Assembly (NCBI GenBank): GCA_964250925.1
Contig: CAXUHU010000010.1
Location: 1 to 59,090 of the forward strand
Reading direction: 5' to 3'
DNA length: 59,090 bases
Origin: BOG-908 sp964250925
GTDB taxonomy: Bacteria; Pseudomonadota; Alphaproteobacteria; Acetobacterales; Acetobacteraceae
The number at the start of each line of letters is the position of its first letter. The stretch's first letter is position 1. Below the pieces are notes generated by a model. That model did not search any database. It had not been told where the DNA came from and worked only from the letters and a program-made list of their open reading frames with translations. A program made the translations under genes and the position numbers. Positions 34,591 to 43,211 of the stretch are shown piece by piece.

Positions 34591-35540
34591 GCTCGCTGAC
34601 CCAAGCGCCGCCGCGCGGCACGCCATTGGTCCAGCCGCCAGACATCCTGGTCCTCGCCGTAAGCCGTCTTGCCGTTCACCGTCCATCGAATGGAACTGTT
34701 GATGCATATGCCGCGCGGGTTCAGCAAGAAGAACCGGCTCTCCACTTCGCCGACCGCCGTCAGCTTGCGCCCTTCCATGTCGGCCGCTTCAATCATCATG
34801 TTGACCGGCCAGTTTTGGATAGGATCGCGTTGCACATGGCGAACTCCACCGGACGCCAGCTGCACCTTACGTCCGTCTTGCCACAGGAAGCCGTGATTGA
34901 TCCGCTCGTTACGATCGTTAAAATCCTTGTTGGGCACGGCAAACAGGCAGAAGGCGATGTCCTCGGCGCAACCGAACGGGTATCCGATGCGGTTGCCGCG
35001 GTGATCCATGCGCGTGCCCCAGCTGCGATCGCGAATCGAAAAGCTGTCTATGGAAATCGTCTCGCCGTTTAGCACCATCTCGCCGACGACATGGCCCATC
35101 TGGTCCAGATGCGGGCTGGCCACGAAAGGCGGCTCGCCATGGGTGAAGCCGTGCGGCGGAAACAGCGCGGTGAACTCCGCGTCGATGAGGATGAAGTCAC
35201 GATCCCGGTAGCTGAGACGGTACCGCGTCAGTGGCTCGATCACTTTAACCGAGTAGCCTTCCGGAAAGCTGAAATCCCGAAGATCATGCTGGGCCGGCAA
35301 AGGTTGCGAGTATTGATATTTATAGTAGGGCAGGTCCCAGGGCGTGGTCGCCGACGGGTCCCATACGAAAACGCCGCCGCCGGTGGTGTTCATGTTCTTT
35401 CGCGCCCAGCCGTAAAGCCAGCAGCCCATCTTGCGCTCTGGCACGTTGAACGAGAACCAGCTCGTCTCCGTGAACCACGCATCGCCGGGGGTGGCGGCGT
35501 GAAAATCGTCGTCGATCGGCTGAAACGTCTGGTCGGTCAT
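34587..35540 (-). CDS. CrtC/AttH-like (DUF7064/7065-type) protein
   Basis: 317 residues, beta-strand-rich, many Trp and Tyr, with repeated segments such as DDDFHAATPGDAWFTETSWFSFNVP, YRDRDFILIDAEFTALFPPHG and IDSFSIRDRSWGTRMDHRG. This is the double lipocalin-like architecture of hydroxyneurosporene-synthase/AttH relatives seen near steroid and lipid degradation genes. No established reaction; hydration or lipid binding is possible by analogy. ATG at 35540 has a very strong GGGGGGAG ribosome site. Between a kinase-like gene and a membrane-protein gene, all overlapping or close. Confidence 0.72.
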   Translation of the reverse strand: MTDQTFQPIDDDFHAATPGDAWFTETSWFSFNVPERKMGCWLYGWARKNMNTTGGGVFVWDPSATTPWDLPYYKYQYSQPLPAQHDLRDFSFPEGYSVKVIEPLTRYRLSYRDRDFILIDAEFTALFPPHGFTHGEPPFVASPHLDQMGHVVGEMVLNGETISIDSFSIRDRSWGTRMDHRGNRIGYPFGCAEDIAFCLFAVPNKDFNDRNERINHGFLWQDGRKVQLASGGVRHVQRDPIQNWPVNMMIEAADMEGRKLTAVGEVESRFFLLNPRGICINSSIRWTVNGKTAYGEDQDVWRLDQWRAARRRLGQRA

Positions 35541-35572
35541 GTGCTCCCCCCGAAGCGGCCGGCTTGCATCAA

Positions 35573-36958
35573 TCAATCCAATGCCGGGAAATATGTGTCG
35601 CGGAACGAGCCCATTCCGTCTCCCATCAGGGCCGTCTCGCGCATGGTTCGCGCGTGGCTCAGGCCAAGCGCCGCGGCGCGGCCGATCCGGCCTTCCGCCA
35701 CGCCATGGGCCAAGGCAAGGCGAGCGCGCGCAACGGTTGGTTGCGCTGCTTCGCCCAACGCGGCGGCGATCTCGGCAATTTCGGCAGCGTCGTACGCGGC
35801 ACCGTAGCGGTCGCGCGCACGCCAGAACTTTATCAAGCGCGCCAGCGATTTCGCCTTCACCGCAGATTGCTGGTCGGTCGCACGCGGTGCCACTACGTCA
35901 TGGATGTCGTCGATCGAGATGGCGAACGTGCGGTCGCGCCAGGTAGCGTCGCTATCGGGCAGATCGATGGCAGGCAACGCCTGCCGGCACAATTCGGCCA
36001 ACGACCGTACGATCACCCGCATATGTGCCGTATAAAACAACATCGACACGCCTATGGAGGCAGGACGCATGCCCGGTACGCCGTGCAGCGCGGCGTGTGC
36101 CGAGACCATGAACCCGACCTGAAAGTACAGACGATGATACCGCACGCGGTCCACCTCGACAGTTATGCCGCCGGCTGCCTCATAGGCCGCAAACACGGCA
36201 CTCGGCCGCAAGAAAGGCTGAAACAGGCTGCGCACCCAGATCTGCGCCAGATCCTCCATGGGATCGCCGAAATGGCAGAGTTCCCAGTCGAGCAGCGCCG
36301 TTACACGTCCATCGTGTTGCAGGAAGTTGCCCGGTCCCGCGTCCCCATGCACGATCACGGCCGGTCCACGGTCCGGTGGAACGTTGGCTTCCAGCCAATC
36401 GAGCGCCAGAAGCAGGATTGCGTCCGGCGCCGAAGCCAGATTATCGCGACGCGCGTCGGCAATGCCTTGCCGTATGCGCGCCGATACGGGCATCCCGGGA
36501 TCGCCGAAGCCATCCAACACCAAACCGGCAGGATCTATCCGGTGCAGGGCGGCGAGTTGCGCCACGAAGTCCCGGCCAACAGCGTCGTCCGAACCGGCCT
36601 CGTAATATTTGTCGCTGCCTTCCGTCAACGTCGTCAGCAGCGCTAGATGGGCCCGGTCGGCCGCCAGAAAGCGCGGCGCTTTCACCCCGACCCCGGCCAG
36701 CGGGCCGGAGAGCGCCTTTAGGATAGCAACCTCCCGCTCGAAGCAGGGCGCGCGTTTTGGGTCGGCCATCCTTGTGTCGTAGCTGAGATAGCCGGCCTCG
36801 GTTCGCCCGTCCCCATGCCTGAGCACAACTTCCGCGCCGTGACGGGAGGCGCCCCCGCCTGCCCGGGGCACGATAGAGGTGATGCTGGTTCCGGTATTCG
36901 CTTCCATCGTTGCGATCAGGTCAAGCGGGATAAGCGTCGGGCTGGTCCCGTCCACCAT
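35573..36958 (-). CDS. Aminoglycoside-phosphotransferase-fold kinase, ACAD10/11-like
   Basis: 461 residues. The kinase core shows VHGDAGPGNFLQHDG (catalytic Asp and Asn) and LLDWELCHFGDP (metal-binding Asp); a family feature of APH-type kinases. Long C-terminal helical part (about 300-461). The ACAD10/11 family contains an APH domain that phosphorylates 4-hydroxyacyl-CoAs before elimination. A stand-alone member beside eight acyl-CoA dehydrogenases could phosphorylate a tertiary or gamma-hydroxyacyl intermediate. Inferred, not shown. First gene of the long minus operon; divergent from an SDR. Confidence 0.86.
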   Translation of the reverse strand: MVDGTSPTLIPLDLIATMEANTGTSITSIVPRAGGGASRHGAEVVLRHGDGRTEAGYLSYDTRMADPKRAPCFEREVAILKALSGPLAGVGVKAPRFLAADRAHLALLTTLTEGSDKYYEAGSDDAVGRDFVAQLAALHRIDPAGLVLDGFGDPGMPVSARIRQGIADARRDNLASAPDAILLLALDWLEANVPPDRGPAVIVHGDAGPGNFLQHDGRVTALLDWELCHFGDPMEDLAQIWVRSLFQPFLRPSAVFAAYEAAGGITVEVDRVRYHRLYFQVGFMVSAHAALHGVPGMRPASIGVSMLFYTAHMRVIVRSLAELCRQALPAIDLPDSDATWRDRTFAISIDDIHDVVAPRATDQQSAVKAKSLARLIKFWRARDRYGAAYDAAEIAEIAAALGEAAQPTVARARLALAHGVAEGRIGRAAALGLSHARTMRETALMGDGMGSFRDTYFPALD

Positions 36959-37002
36959 GGCTGAATCATCTCCTTGGCCATACCTGGCACAAGAAATATT
37001 AC

Positions 37003-37015
37003 TTGGTCAAATAGG
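37003..37015 (+). promoter_or_regulatory. Candidate operator, copy 6 (TTGGT-CAA-ATAGG)
   Basis: FadR-like TTGGT left arm in the divergent region between the APH kinase (44 nt upstream of its start) and an SDR (69 nt upstream). An element CTTGGACTAAT (30050-30060), 9 of 11 bases like CTTGGTCAAAT here, precedes the GntR gene. Confidence 0.35.
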
Positions 37016-37083
37016 TGAAGGATTGTAGGAACTGGCGTGATGCAGTGTCGCGTTGCATCTTGCAGACGAAAGGGAGATCGAGG

Positions 37084-37863
37084 ATGGAGCTTTCGGGTTT
37101 GGGGGCGGTCGTTACCGGCGGTGCTTCTGGTCTGGGAGAAGCGACAGCGCGCGCCCTGACGGCGCAAGGCGTCAAGGTCGCTATCTTCGACATGAATGCC
37201 GAGCGTGGCGAGGCCGTGGCCCGCGAGTTGGCCGGCGTGTTCTGCAAGGTCGATGTACGTTCCGATGCGGAGGTCGATGCGGGCTTCTCCAAGGCGCGCG
37301 CGGCGCATGGCCAAGAGCGTATCCTGATCAATTGCGCCGGAACCGGAAACGCCATCAAGACTGCCAGCCGCCACAAGCAGACGGGCGAGATTTCCCACTT
37401 TCCGCTCGAAGCGTTCGATCTGATCATCCAGATCAACCTCGTCGGCAGCTTCCGCTGTATCGCCAAAGCGGCCGCAGGCATGATGACGCTCGACAAGCTG
37501 GCGTCCGGCGAGCGGGGGGCGATCGTGAACACCGCCTCGGTTGCCGCGGAGGACGGACAGGTCGGGCAGGCGGCATACTCGGCATCCAAGGGCGGGCTGG
37601 TCGGGATGACGTTGCCGATCGCCCGTGACCTTGCCGGCGAGGGTATCCGGATTAATACGATCCTTCCGGGAATCTTCAATACCCCGCTGATGAACGCCGC
37701 GCCGCAGCCCGTAAAGGACGCACTAGCCGCATCGGTGCCGTTTCCGAAGCGGTTGGGAGAGCCTGAAGAGTACGCCAGCCTGGCCTTGGAGATGTGCCGG
37801 AATCCGTATTTCAATGGCGAGGACGTCCGGTTGGACGGGGCTATTCGGATGGGGTTTCGGTAG
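37084..37863 (+). CDS. 3-Hydroxyacyl-CoA dehydrogenase type II-like SDR
   Basis: 259 residues with TGGASGLG, NCAGTG, catalytic Ser (NTASVAAEDG) and YSASK. The insertion before the Ser (about 30 residues with SGERGAIVN) is typical of the HSD10/type II 3-hydroxyacyl-CoA dehydrogenase family. ATG at 37084 follows GGGAG and a second GAGG. Probably oxidises a 3-hydroxyacyl-CoA with NAD. It is the single plus-strand gene between the APH operon and the hydratase at 37938. Confidence 0.9.
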   Translation: MELSGLGAVVTGGASGLGEATARALTAQGVKVAIFDMNAERGEAVARELAGVFCKVDVRSDAEVDAGFSKARAAHGQERILINCAGTGNAIKTASRHKQTGEISHFPLEAFDLIIQINLVGSFRCIAKAAAGMMTLDKLASGERGAIVNTASVAAEDGQVGQAAYSASKGGLVGMTLPIARDLAGEGIRINTILPGIFNTPLMNAAPQPVKDALAASVPFPKRLGEPEEYASLALEMCRNPYFNGEDVRLDGAIRMGFR

Positions 37864-37890
37864 CAAGAAACAACTAGGCTTTACCCAAGC

Positions 37891-37909
37891 CCCACCAAAG
37901 GCTGGTGGG
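37891..37909. terminator. Putative bidirectional terminator hairpin
   Basis: Perfect 7-bp stem CCCACCA/TGGTGGG (37891-37897, 37903-37909) with a 5-nt loop between the convergent SDR and hydratase genes. GC-rich and well placed; a long T-run is absent. Confidence 0.5.
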
Positions 37910-37937
37910 CCTTCGGAAACCGTTATGGTTGGCTGTG

Positions 37938-38732
37938 CTACCGGGTGGCGTAGGTCTTGGCCTTGCTCATGATCGACCAACGGTCCACCTGTGCCGTGCC
38001 TACGGGGTTGCCAAGCTGGCAATATTTCAAGCCGGTCTGCAACGCCGCACTTCTCGGTAAGTCGAGCGATTCCCAGATTGCCCGAACCGTACCCTGCGTC
38101 GCGGCGGGAGGCTTGGCGGCGATCAACGCCGCGAGTGCCTGCGCACGGTCCCACAAGGCGTCGTTCGCCGTCACCTCGGTCACGAGGCCGATCCGCAAGG
38201 CGGTCGCCGCACAAATACGTTCGTCGTTGCCCAGCAGAGCCATCCGCATCACGTCGCCCACCGGCATGCGATAGGTCGCGCCGATGGGTTCCAGTGCCGC
38301 AACCATGCCATACGTCACGTGCGGGTCGAAGAACGTCGCGTCCTCGGAACAGATGATGATGTCTGCCTCGTTGATCCAGTAGAACCCGCCGCCGGCGCAC
38401 ATGCCGTGCACGGCGGCAATCACCGGCTTCCAGCATTTGTTCGATTTAGGGCCGAGCTTCTCGCCAGGGTCGGCGGCGCTCCAGATGTTGTCGTGCATGA
38501 TGGCGCCGCCCGGTTCCTGCGCCGCCTTCACGTCCACGCCGGTGGAAAAGGCGCGGCCGGGTGCGGCGCGCAGCACCACCGCATGCACGTCGTCATCTTC
38601 CGCCACGGCACGCCAGAAATGCGCAAACTCGGCGAGCATCGTCTTGGTGAACGAGTTCATTGCTTGTGGACGGTTGATCGTAACCGTTGCCACATGATCG
38701 TGCGTTCCGGCGATGATGGTTTCATACTCCAT
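37938..38732 (-). CDS. Enoyl-CoA hydratase family protein, atypical active site
   Basis: 264 residues. The crotonase signature AAPGRAFSTGVDVKAAQ is recognisable. In HGMCAGGGFYWINEADI the Glu usually found after GGG-F is Tyr, and the second site is ALEPIG, so normal hydratase catalysis is unlikely. Could be an isomerase, hydrolase or ring-cleaving crotonase such as those in steroid ring degradation. ATG at 38732 (MEYETII) is the normal N-terminus; a longer frame upstream is not typical. Divergent from the hydratase at 38835. Confidence 0.85.
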   Translation of the reverse strand: MEYETIIAGTHDHVATVTINRPQAMNSFTKTMLAEFAHFWRAVAEDDDVHAVVLRAAPGRAFSTGVDVKAAQEPGGAIMHDNIWSAADPGEKLGPKSNKCWKPVIAAVHGMCAGGGFYWINEADIIICSEDATFFDPHVTYGMVAALEPIGATYRMPVGDVMRMALLGNDERICAATALRIGLVTEVTANDALWDRAQALAALIAAKPPAATQGTVRAIWESLDLPRSAALQTGLKYCQLGNPVGTAQVDRWSIMSKAKTYATR

Positions 38733-38757
38733 CGCGCTCTTCCCTAAGTTCTTACGC

Positions 38758-38770
38758 TTAGTTATACAGC
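38758..38770 (+). promoter_or_regulatory. Candidate operator, copy 7 (TTAGT-TAT-ACAGC)
   Basis: Shares TAGTTATAC with copy 9. Located between two divergent enoyl-CoA hydratase genes, 26 nt from one start and 65 nt from the other. Confidence 0.45.
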
Positions 38771-38834
38771 TTGTATTTGGGCGTGCAATCGTAGTTCGGC
38801 TGAATGGAATTGCCGTTGTCAACGGGGAGACAGG

Positions 38835-39638
38835 ATGGCCGACGCGCACGTCCAAACAAACACGTCCGAGGTTCTGGTGAAACGCGCCGATGGGATAGCG
38901 GTCATCACCCTGAACCGCCCGGACCGGCTCAACGCCCTGGTATCGTCGCTGATGGCCGATCTCGTGGATGCGGTTGCCGATACCGCGCGCGATCCCGCCA
39001 TCGGTTGCGTGGTCCTGACCGGAGCAGGGCGGGGCTTCTGCGCCGGCGGCGATCTCAAGGGCGAGCGCGACCCCGTCGAAGTCGACGCCCAGCGTGGCGG
39101 GCGGGTGGAGCAGGGTTTTGCCAGGCTGCGTGGCTTTATGCAGAGCGCGCAGCTTCTGCACGAAATGCCGAAACCGACGATCGCCATGGTCAACGGGCCG
39201 GTCGCGGGCGCGGGGATCGGCCTTGCCGGCGCCTGCGACTTTCGATTTGCCGCCGGTTCGGCCACGTTCCTGTCGGCGTTCGACCGGATCGGCGCGTCCG
39301 GCGATTTCGGCTCGACCTGGTTCTGGACCAAGATCCTCGGCACCGGCGCCGCGCGTGAACTGTTCATGCTGGGCGAAAAACTGACCGCCGCCGAGGCGCT
39401 GGCGAAGGGCATCTACACGCGAGTCTACCCAGATGAAACATTGCGCGAGGCGACCATGGCGCAGGCCAGGCGCCTGGCCGACGGTCCGCGCATGGGCTGG
39501 CGCTACATGAAAGCCAACCTCAACCTCGCCGAAGACGGCACCTTCGAGGCGGCTCTGGACCACGAAGCGCTCAACATGGGTCTGTCCACCGCCGCCGCGG
39601 CCATCATCCATAAGGCAACGCGCCCCAAACCGGACTGA
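38835..39638 (+). CDS. Enoyl-CoA hydratase/isomerase family protein
   Basis: 267 residues. GAGRGFCAGGDLKG is present; the first catalytic Glu position is Gly (NGPVAGAGIGLAGACDF), the second is Asp (GASGDFGSTW). This Asp-only pattern is known in enoyl-CoA isomerases and 2-(1,2-epoxy)-type crotonases. GGGGAGACAGG precedes the ATG. First gene of a plus operon with an acyl-CoA dehydrogenase pair and an SDR. Confidence 0.88.
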   Translation: MADAHVQTNTSEVLVKRADGIAVITLNRPDRLNALVSSLMADLVDAVADTARDPAIGCVVLTGAGRGFCAGGDLKGERDPVEVDAQRGGRVEQGFARLRGFMQSAQLLHEMPKPTIAMVNGPVAGAGIGLAGACDFRFAAGSATFLSAFDRIGASGDFGSTWFWTKILGTGAARELFMLGEKLTAAEALAKGIYTRVYPDETLREATMAQARRLADGPRMGWRYMKANLNLAEDGTFEAALDHEALNMGLSTAAAAIIHKATRPKPD

Positions 39639-39681
39639 CGGCCGTGCGTCCGAAGCCACGCCAGCGCAGGAACGATACACG

Positions 39682-40878
39682 ATGGATTTGAATTACGGTG
39701 CCGAGGCGGAAGCATTCCGCAGCGAACTCGCCAATTTCCTGGCCGAGCACTGGCACCCTGGCGACCGCCGCGGCAGTGCGCTCAAGGCCTACATCGCATC
39801 GTTCCGGCGGGAGGCGACCAGCCGGGGCTATCTCTATCGCAACATCCCCAAGCGTTATGGCGGCTCCCAACAGCCGGTGGACGTCGTTCGCGCCCAGGTC
39901 ATACGGGAAGCTTTCGGCCGCGCCCGCGCGCCCATGGAGGTCTCCGGCAACGGCATGAGCATGCTGGTGCCCACCTTGCTGGACCGCGGCTCCGACGCGT
40001 TGAAGAACCTGTTCATCCCGCCGACCATGGCAGGCGACTACATTTGGGGCCAGGGCTACTCGGAGCCGGGCAGCGGATCGGATCTCGCCTCCATCCGCTG
40101 CCGCGGTGAGCTGGTCGGCGGCCAATGGGTCATCAACGGCCAAAAAATATGGACCAGCCAGGGCGATCGTGTGACCCACATGTTCGCCCTGGTACGAACC
40201 GAACCGCAGGCCAGCAAGCACGCCGGCATCTCCTACCTAATCATCGATCTCGACCAGCCGGGCGTCACCCGCCGGCCGATCCGCCAGATGACCGGCGATG
40301 CCGGCTTCTACGAGTTCTTCTTCGACGACGTGACCACGCCGGCCGACTGGATCGTGGGCGGGCGGGGGCAGGGATGGCAGGTCTCGCGCACCACGCTGAA
40401 ACACGAGCGCGCCAACATCGGCTCGGCCGACGCACTGGGCAGCCAGTTCGCCAAGCTGGTGGAGCTGGCAGGCCAGGTAACCCGCTTCGGCCAGCCTGCG
40501 ATCAAGGACCCCGAGATACGCCAGGCGCTGGCCAGGATTGAGGGCTGGGTTCTGGCGCATCGCTGCTCCAGCTACCGCCTGTTCTCGCTGGCCGCCGCCG
40601 ATGAGCCGTCCGGCCTGGTCGGCCTGATGATGAAGCTGCTCGTCACCGAGACCGGCCACGACATCGCACTGCTGGCCCAGGAACTGATAGGCGACGAGGC
40701 GATGGTTGAGCCGGCACCGCCCGGCACGCGCGGGCGCGGCGTGGAGAAGTGGCTGGACCAGATCATGGGTTCGCTCGGCAACTCGATCGCCGGCGGCACG
40801 ACCAACATCCAACGCAACGTGATCGCCGAGCGCGGGTTAGGACTGCCGCGCGAATTCGCTGTCGGTAACGAGGCATGA
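39682..40878 (+). CDS. Acyl-CoA dehydrogenase, FAD-motif subunit (second FadE-like pair)
   Basis: 398 residues. Motifs QGYSEPGSGSDLA and GQKIWTSQG for FAD, C-terminal GGTTNIQRNVIAERGLGLPRE. It ends in ATGA, overlapping the start of its smaller partner. Like the pair at 23460/24424, it would act as one subunit of an alpha2beta2 enzyme for bulky acyl-CoAs, comparable to FadE26-FadE27 for sterol side chains. Confidence 0.92.
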   Translation: MDLNYGAEAEAFRSELANFLAEHWHPGDRRGSALKAYIASFRREATSRGYLYRNIPKRYGGSQQPVDVVRAQVIREAFGRARAPMEVSGNGMSMLVPTLLDRGSDALKNLFIPPTMAGDYIWGQGYSEPGSGSDLASIRCRGELVGGQWVINGQKIWTSQGDRVTHMFALVRTEPQASKHAGISYLIIDLDQPGVTRRPIRQMTGDAGFYEFFFDDVTTPADWIVGGRGQGWQVSRTTLKHERANIGSADALGSQFAKLVELAGQVTRFGQPAIKDPEIRQALARIEGWVLAHRCSSYRLFSLAAADEPSGLVGLMMKLLVTETGHDIALLAQELIGDEAMVEPAPPGTRGRGVEKWLDQIMGSLGNSIAGGTTNIQRNVIAERGLGLPREFAVGNEA

Positions 40879-41942
40879 GGTTTCACCCGTCAGAGGAACA
40901 GCTGGCCATCCAGGACGCGCTTCGCGGCACGCTGGCCGACACGCTGCCGGCCGAGCGGCTCCGTGCGTTGGTGGACAACCCCACCGACCTAGACCGTCCG
41001 AGTTGGGACGCGCTGATGGCACTCGGGCTAGGCGGCCTCGCCTTGCCCGAAGATGCAGGCGGCAGCGGCCTGGGTCTGGTGGACCTGGCGATGGCGGTAG
41101 AGGTGCTGGGCGATGGTGCGGCAGCCGGCCCGATCGTGCAGCATCTGCTGACCGGCCTAGCCGTGGGGCAGTCCGGCAGTGAGGCCGCCGCCAGGTACCT
41201 GCCCGGCCTCTCCGCCGGCTCGACGGTGGCGACGATGGCCTGGGGCGGCAACTGGCTGCCTGAAAGCTGGACCCTGACCGTCGAGAACGGCACCGTGTCG
41301 GGAAGTGTCCGTTTCGTGCCGGGCGCGTTGGAGGCCACGCTGTTCCTGGTCGGCACCGTTGGCGGCGGACTGGCGCTCGTAGAAGCCGGCAGCGAGGTCA
41401 CCGCCGTGCCGATGTCCTCGGCCGACCGAAGCCGCCGGGTGAGCACGGTCACGTTCGACCAGGCTCCGGCGACCGAGCTGTTCGCGCCGGGCGATGCCGG
41501 TATCGGCAGGCTGTTTGACGCCGCGCTGGTGCTGACGGCCGCCGATGCGCTGGGCGGGGCGCAACGCTGCCTCGACATGTCGGTCGCCTACGCGAAAGAG
41601 CGGGAGCAGTTCGGGCAGCCCATCGGCCGCTTCCAGGCACTCAAGCACCAGCTTGCCACCATGGCGCTCGAGGTCGAACCTGCCCGCGCCTTGCTGTGGT
41701 ATGCCGCCTATGCGCTGGATTCCGGCCTGCCGGACGCGCGCCGCGCCGCAGCCCTGGCCAAGTCCCACATCGCCGACCGTTTCGTCTCGGTCACCCGCGC
41801 CGCCATCGCCGCGCATGGCGGCATGGGCTATAGTTGGGAGTACGGGCTGAATACCTGGTTCAGACGAGCCCTGTTCGACCGTGCCTATCTCGGAAGTCCG
41901 TCGTTGCACCGCGAGCGGGCGGCGGATCTGGCCGGATGGTGA
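40875..41942 (+). CDS. Acyl-CoA dehydrogenase, subunit without FAD motif (second pair)
   Basis: 355 residues. Normal acyl-CoA dehydrogenase ends (FHPSEEQLAIQDALRG; AHGGMGYSWEYGLNTWFRRA) but no SEPGAGSD motif; the middle domain reads TMAWGGNWLPESW. KEREQFGQPIGRFQALKHQLA supplies the C-terminal domain. The start overlaps the partner stop (ATGA). The third such pair is at 47252/48390. Confidence 0.89.
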   Translation: MRFHPSEEQLAIQDALRGTLADTLPAERLRALVDNPTDLDRPSWDALMALGLGGLALPEDAGGSGLGLVDLAMAVEVLGDGAAAGPIVQHLLTGLAVGQSGSEAAARYLPGLSAGSTVATMAWGGNWLPESWTLTVENGTVSGSVRFVPGALEATLFLVGTVGGGLALVEAGSEVTAVPMSSADRSRRVSTVTFDQAPATELFAPGDAGIGRLFDAALVLTAADALGGAQRCLDMSVAYAKEREQFGQPIGRFQALKHQLATMALEVEPARALLWYAAYALDSGLPDARRAAALAKSHIADRFVSVTRAAIAAHGGMGYSWEYGLNTWFRRALFDRAYLGSPSLHRERAADLAGW

Positions 41943-41970
41943 TGGTTTTGTCCTGCGTAACATCCTAGTC

Positions 41971-42741
41971 GTGACGGCACGGTTCGGTCTCGAAGGACGG
42001 ACGGCGCTGATCTCCGGTGCCTCCTCTGGCTTGGGTGCACATTTCGCCGAGCTTTTCGCGCGCGCAGGCGCCAGGGTCGTGCTTGGCGCACGCAGAAACG
42101 ATCAGATGCGGCGCCTTGCCGAACAACTGCGGCAGGAAGGCCTGCAGGCGCTCTCCGTGCCTCTCGACGTGACGTCCGAAGCCTCCGTCAAGGCCGCCTA
42201 TGATCAAGCCGAGGCGGCCTTCGGGGTCGTCGACACCATCGTTGCCAACGCAGGAACCAGTGCTGGCGGCCGGTCTACCGACGTCGCGATGGAGGGCTTG
42301 CGCTCCGTCTTCGACACGAACCTGATGGGCGTCTATCTGACAGCGCGCGAAGGCGCGCGGCGACTGATTGCCGATGACAGCCGCGAGCATCAGAGGGGCC
42401 GCATCGTGCTGATCGGCTCCATCACCGCACACATGACCGGGCAGGGCGACGCGGCCTACGCAGCATCCAAGGCGGCGGTCGCCCATCTCGGCCGCAACTT
42501 CGCGCGCGAGTGGGTACGCCAGGGCATCAACGTCAACGTCGTGCAGCCCGGCTACATCCGGACGGAGTTGAGCGGCGACTGGTTCGACACCGAAGGCGGT
42601 GCCAAGCAGATACAGGGTTTCCATCGGCGTCGCCTGCTGGATTCCGATGCGCTCGACGACATTATGCTCTATTTGGCGGCCGACGTGTCGGGGCCGGTGA
42701 CCGGGGCCGTGATCGATGTCGATGACGGACAATCTCTTTGA
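41971..42741 (+). CDS. Classical SDR dehydrogenase
   Basis: About 256 residues with SGASSGLG loop, NAGTSAGG, Ser (IGSITA) and YAASK. Start uncertain: no ATG lies at the expected N-terminus. GTG at 41971 gives the usual length; the frame is open upstream into the preceding dehydrogenase gene. No convincing ribosome site. Likely oxidises a hydroxyacyl-CoA made by the hydratases. Last gene of the operon, 32 nt from the convergent SnoaL-like gene. Confidence 0.83.
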   Translation: MTARFGLEGRTALISGASSGLGAHFAELFARAGARVVLGARRNDQMRRLAEQLRQEGLQALSVPLDVTSEASVKAAYDQAEAAFGVVDTIVANAGTSAGGRSTDVAMEGLRSVFDTNLMGVYLTAREGARRLIADDSREHQRGRIVLIGSITAHMTGQGDAAYAASKAAVAHLGRNFAREWVRQGINVNVVQPGYIRTELSGDWFDTEGGAKQIQGFHRRRLLDSDALDDIMLYLAADVSGPVTGAVIDVDDGQSL

Positions 42742-42773
42742 GTTGGCCGGCTCACGCACATCGTTGCGGCCAC

Positions 42774-43211
42774 CTACGGCGCCACCCCGCGAACGTGTAG
42801 CCTCGGATACAGTGAGTACGGCGACTGCCAGTCGATTCGCACGTCCCGGTAGGTGAACAACCACGCGCCGCCGATCTTCGCCATGCTGTCCATGTAGACG
42901 CCATGGTGGTCCAGCCCGATGTCGCTCAGCACTTGAAAATAGCTCCTTCCGGATCCCGCCGTGCCGACCACCTCGATCATCGAACTGGTGAGGTGATGCC
43001 TGGTCAGCGTCAACGCGGGATTGCGAGGCGAAGGATCGGAGAGACGGGCCAGGATCGCCGCGCGCCCGGTGCTCTCCATGGCAGCAAACCGCAGAGTGCC
43101 GTTCTCCGCAAAGGTTGCGGCCAAGGCGTCTATCCGCCCGCGGTCGCCGTTGATGGTGTAGCGGGACATAAGATCGCGGATCGCAACCTGGTCCTGCCAG
43201 GGTTCCGTCAT
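42774..43211 (-). CDS. SnoaL-like NTF2-fold protein
   Basis: 145 residues of the nuclear-transport-factor-2/SnoaL cone fold: DQVAIRDLMSRYTINGDRGRIDALAATFAENGTL is the typical start. Relatives include ketosteroid isomerase, scytalone dehydratase and polyketide cyclases. A double-bond isomerase role fits the context but the Asp/Tyr residues of ketosteroid isomerase were not matched. The ATG overlaps the NMO stop (ATGA), so the two are translated together. Confidence 0.85.
   Translation of the reverse strand: MTEPWQDQVAIRDLMSRYTINGDRGRIDALAATFAENGTLRFAAMESTGRAAILARLSDPSPRNPALTLTRHHLTSSMIEVVGTAGSGRSYFQVLSDIGLDHHGVYMDSMAKIGGAWLFTYRDVRIDWQSPYSLYPRLHVRGVAP

Noticed and set aside
38733..39680. Long N-terminal extension of the enoyl-CoA hydratase at 37938
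   Set aside because: The extension is antisense to the hydratase at 38835 and lacks family sequence; the normal N-terminus starts at 38732.
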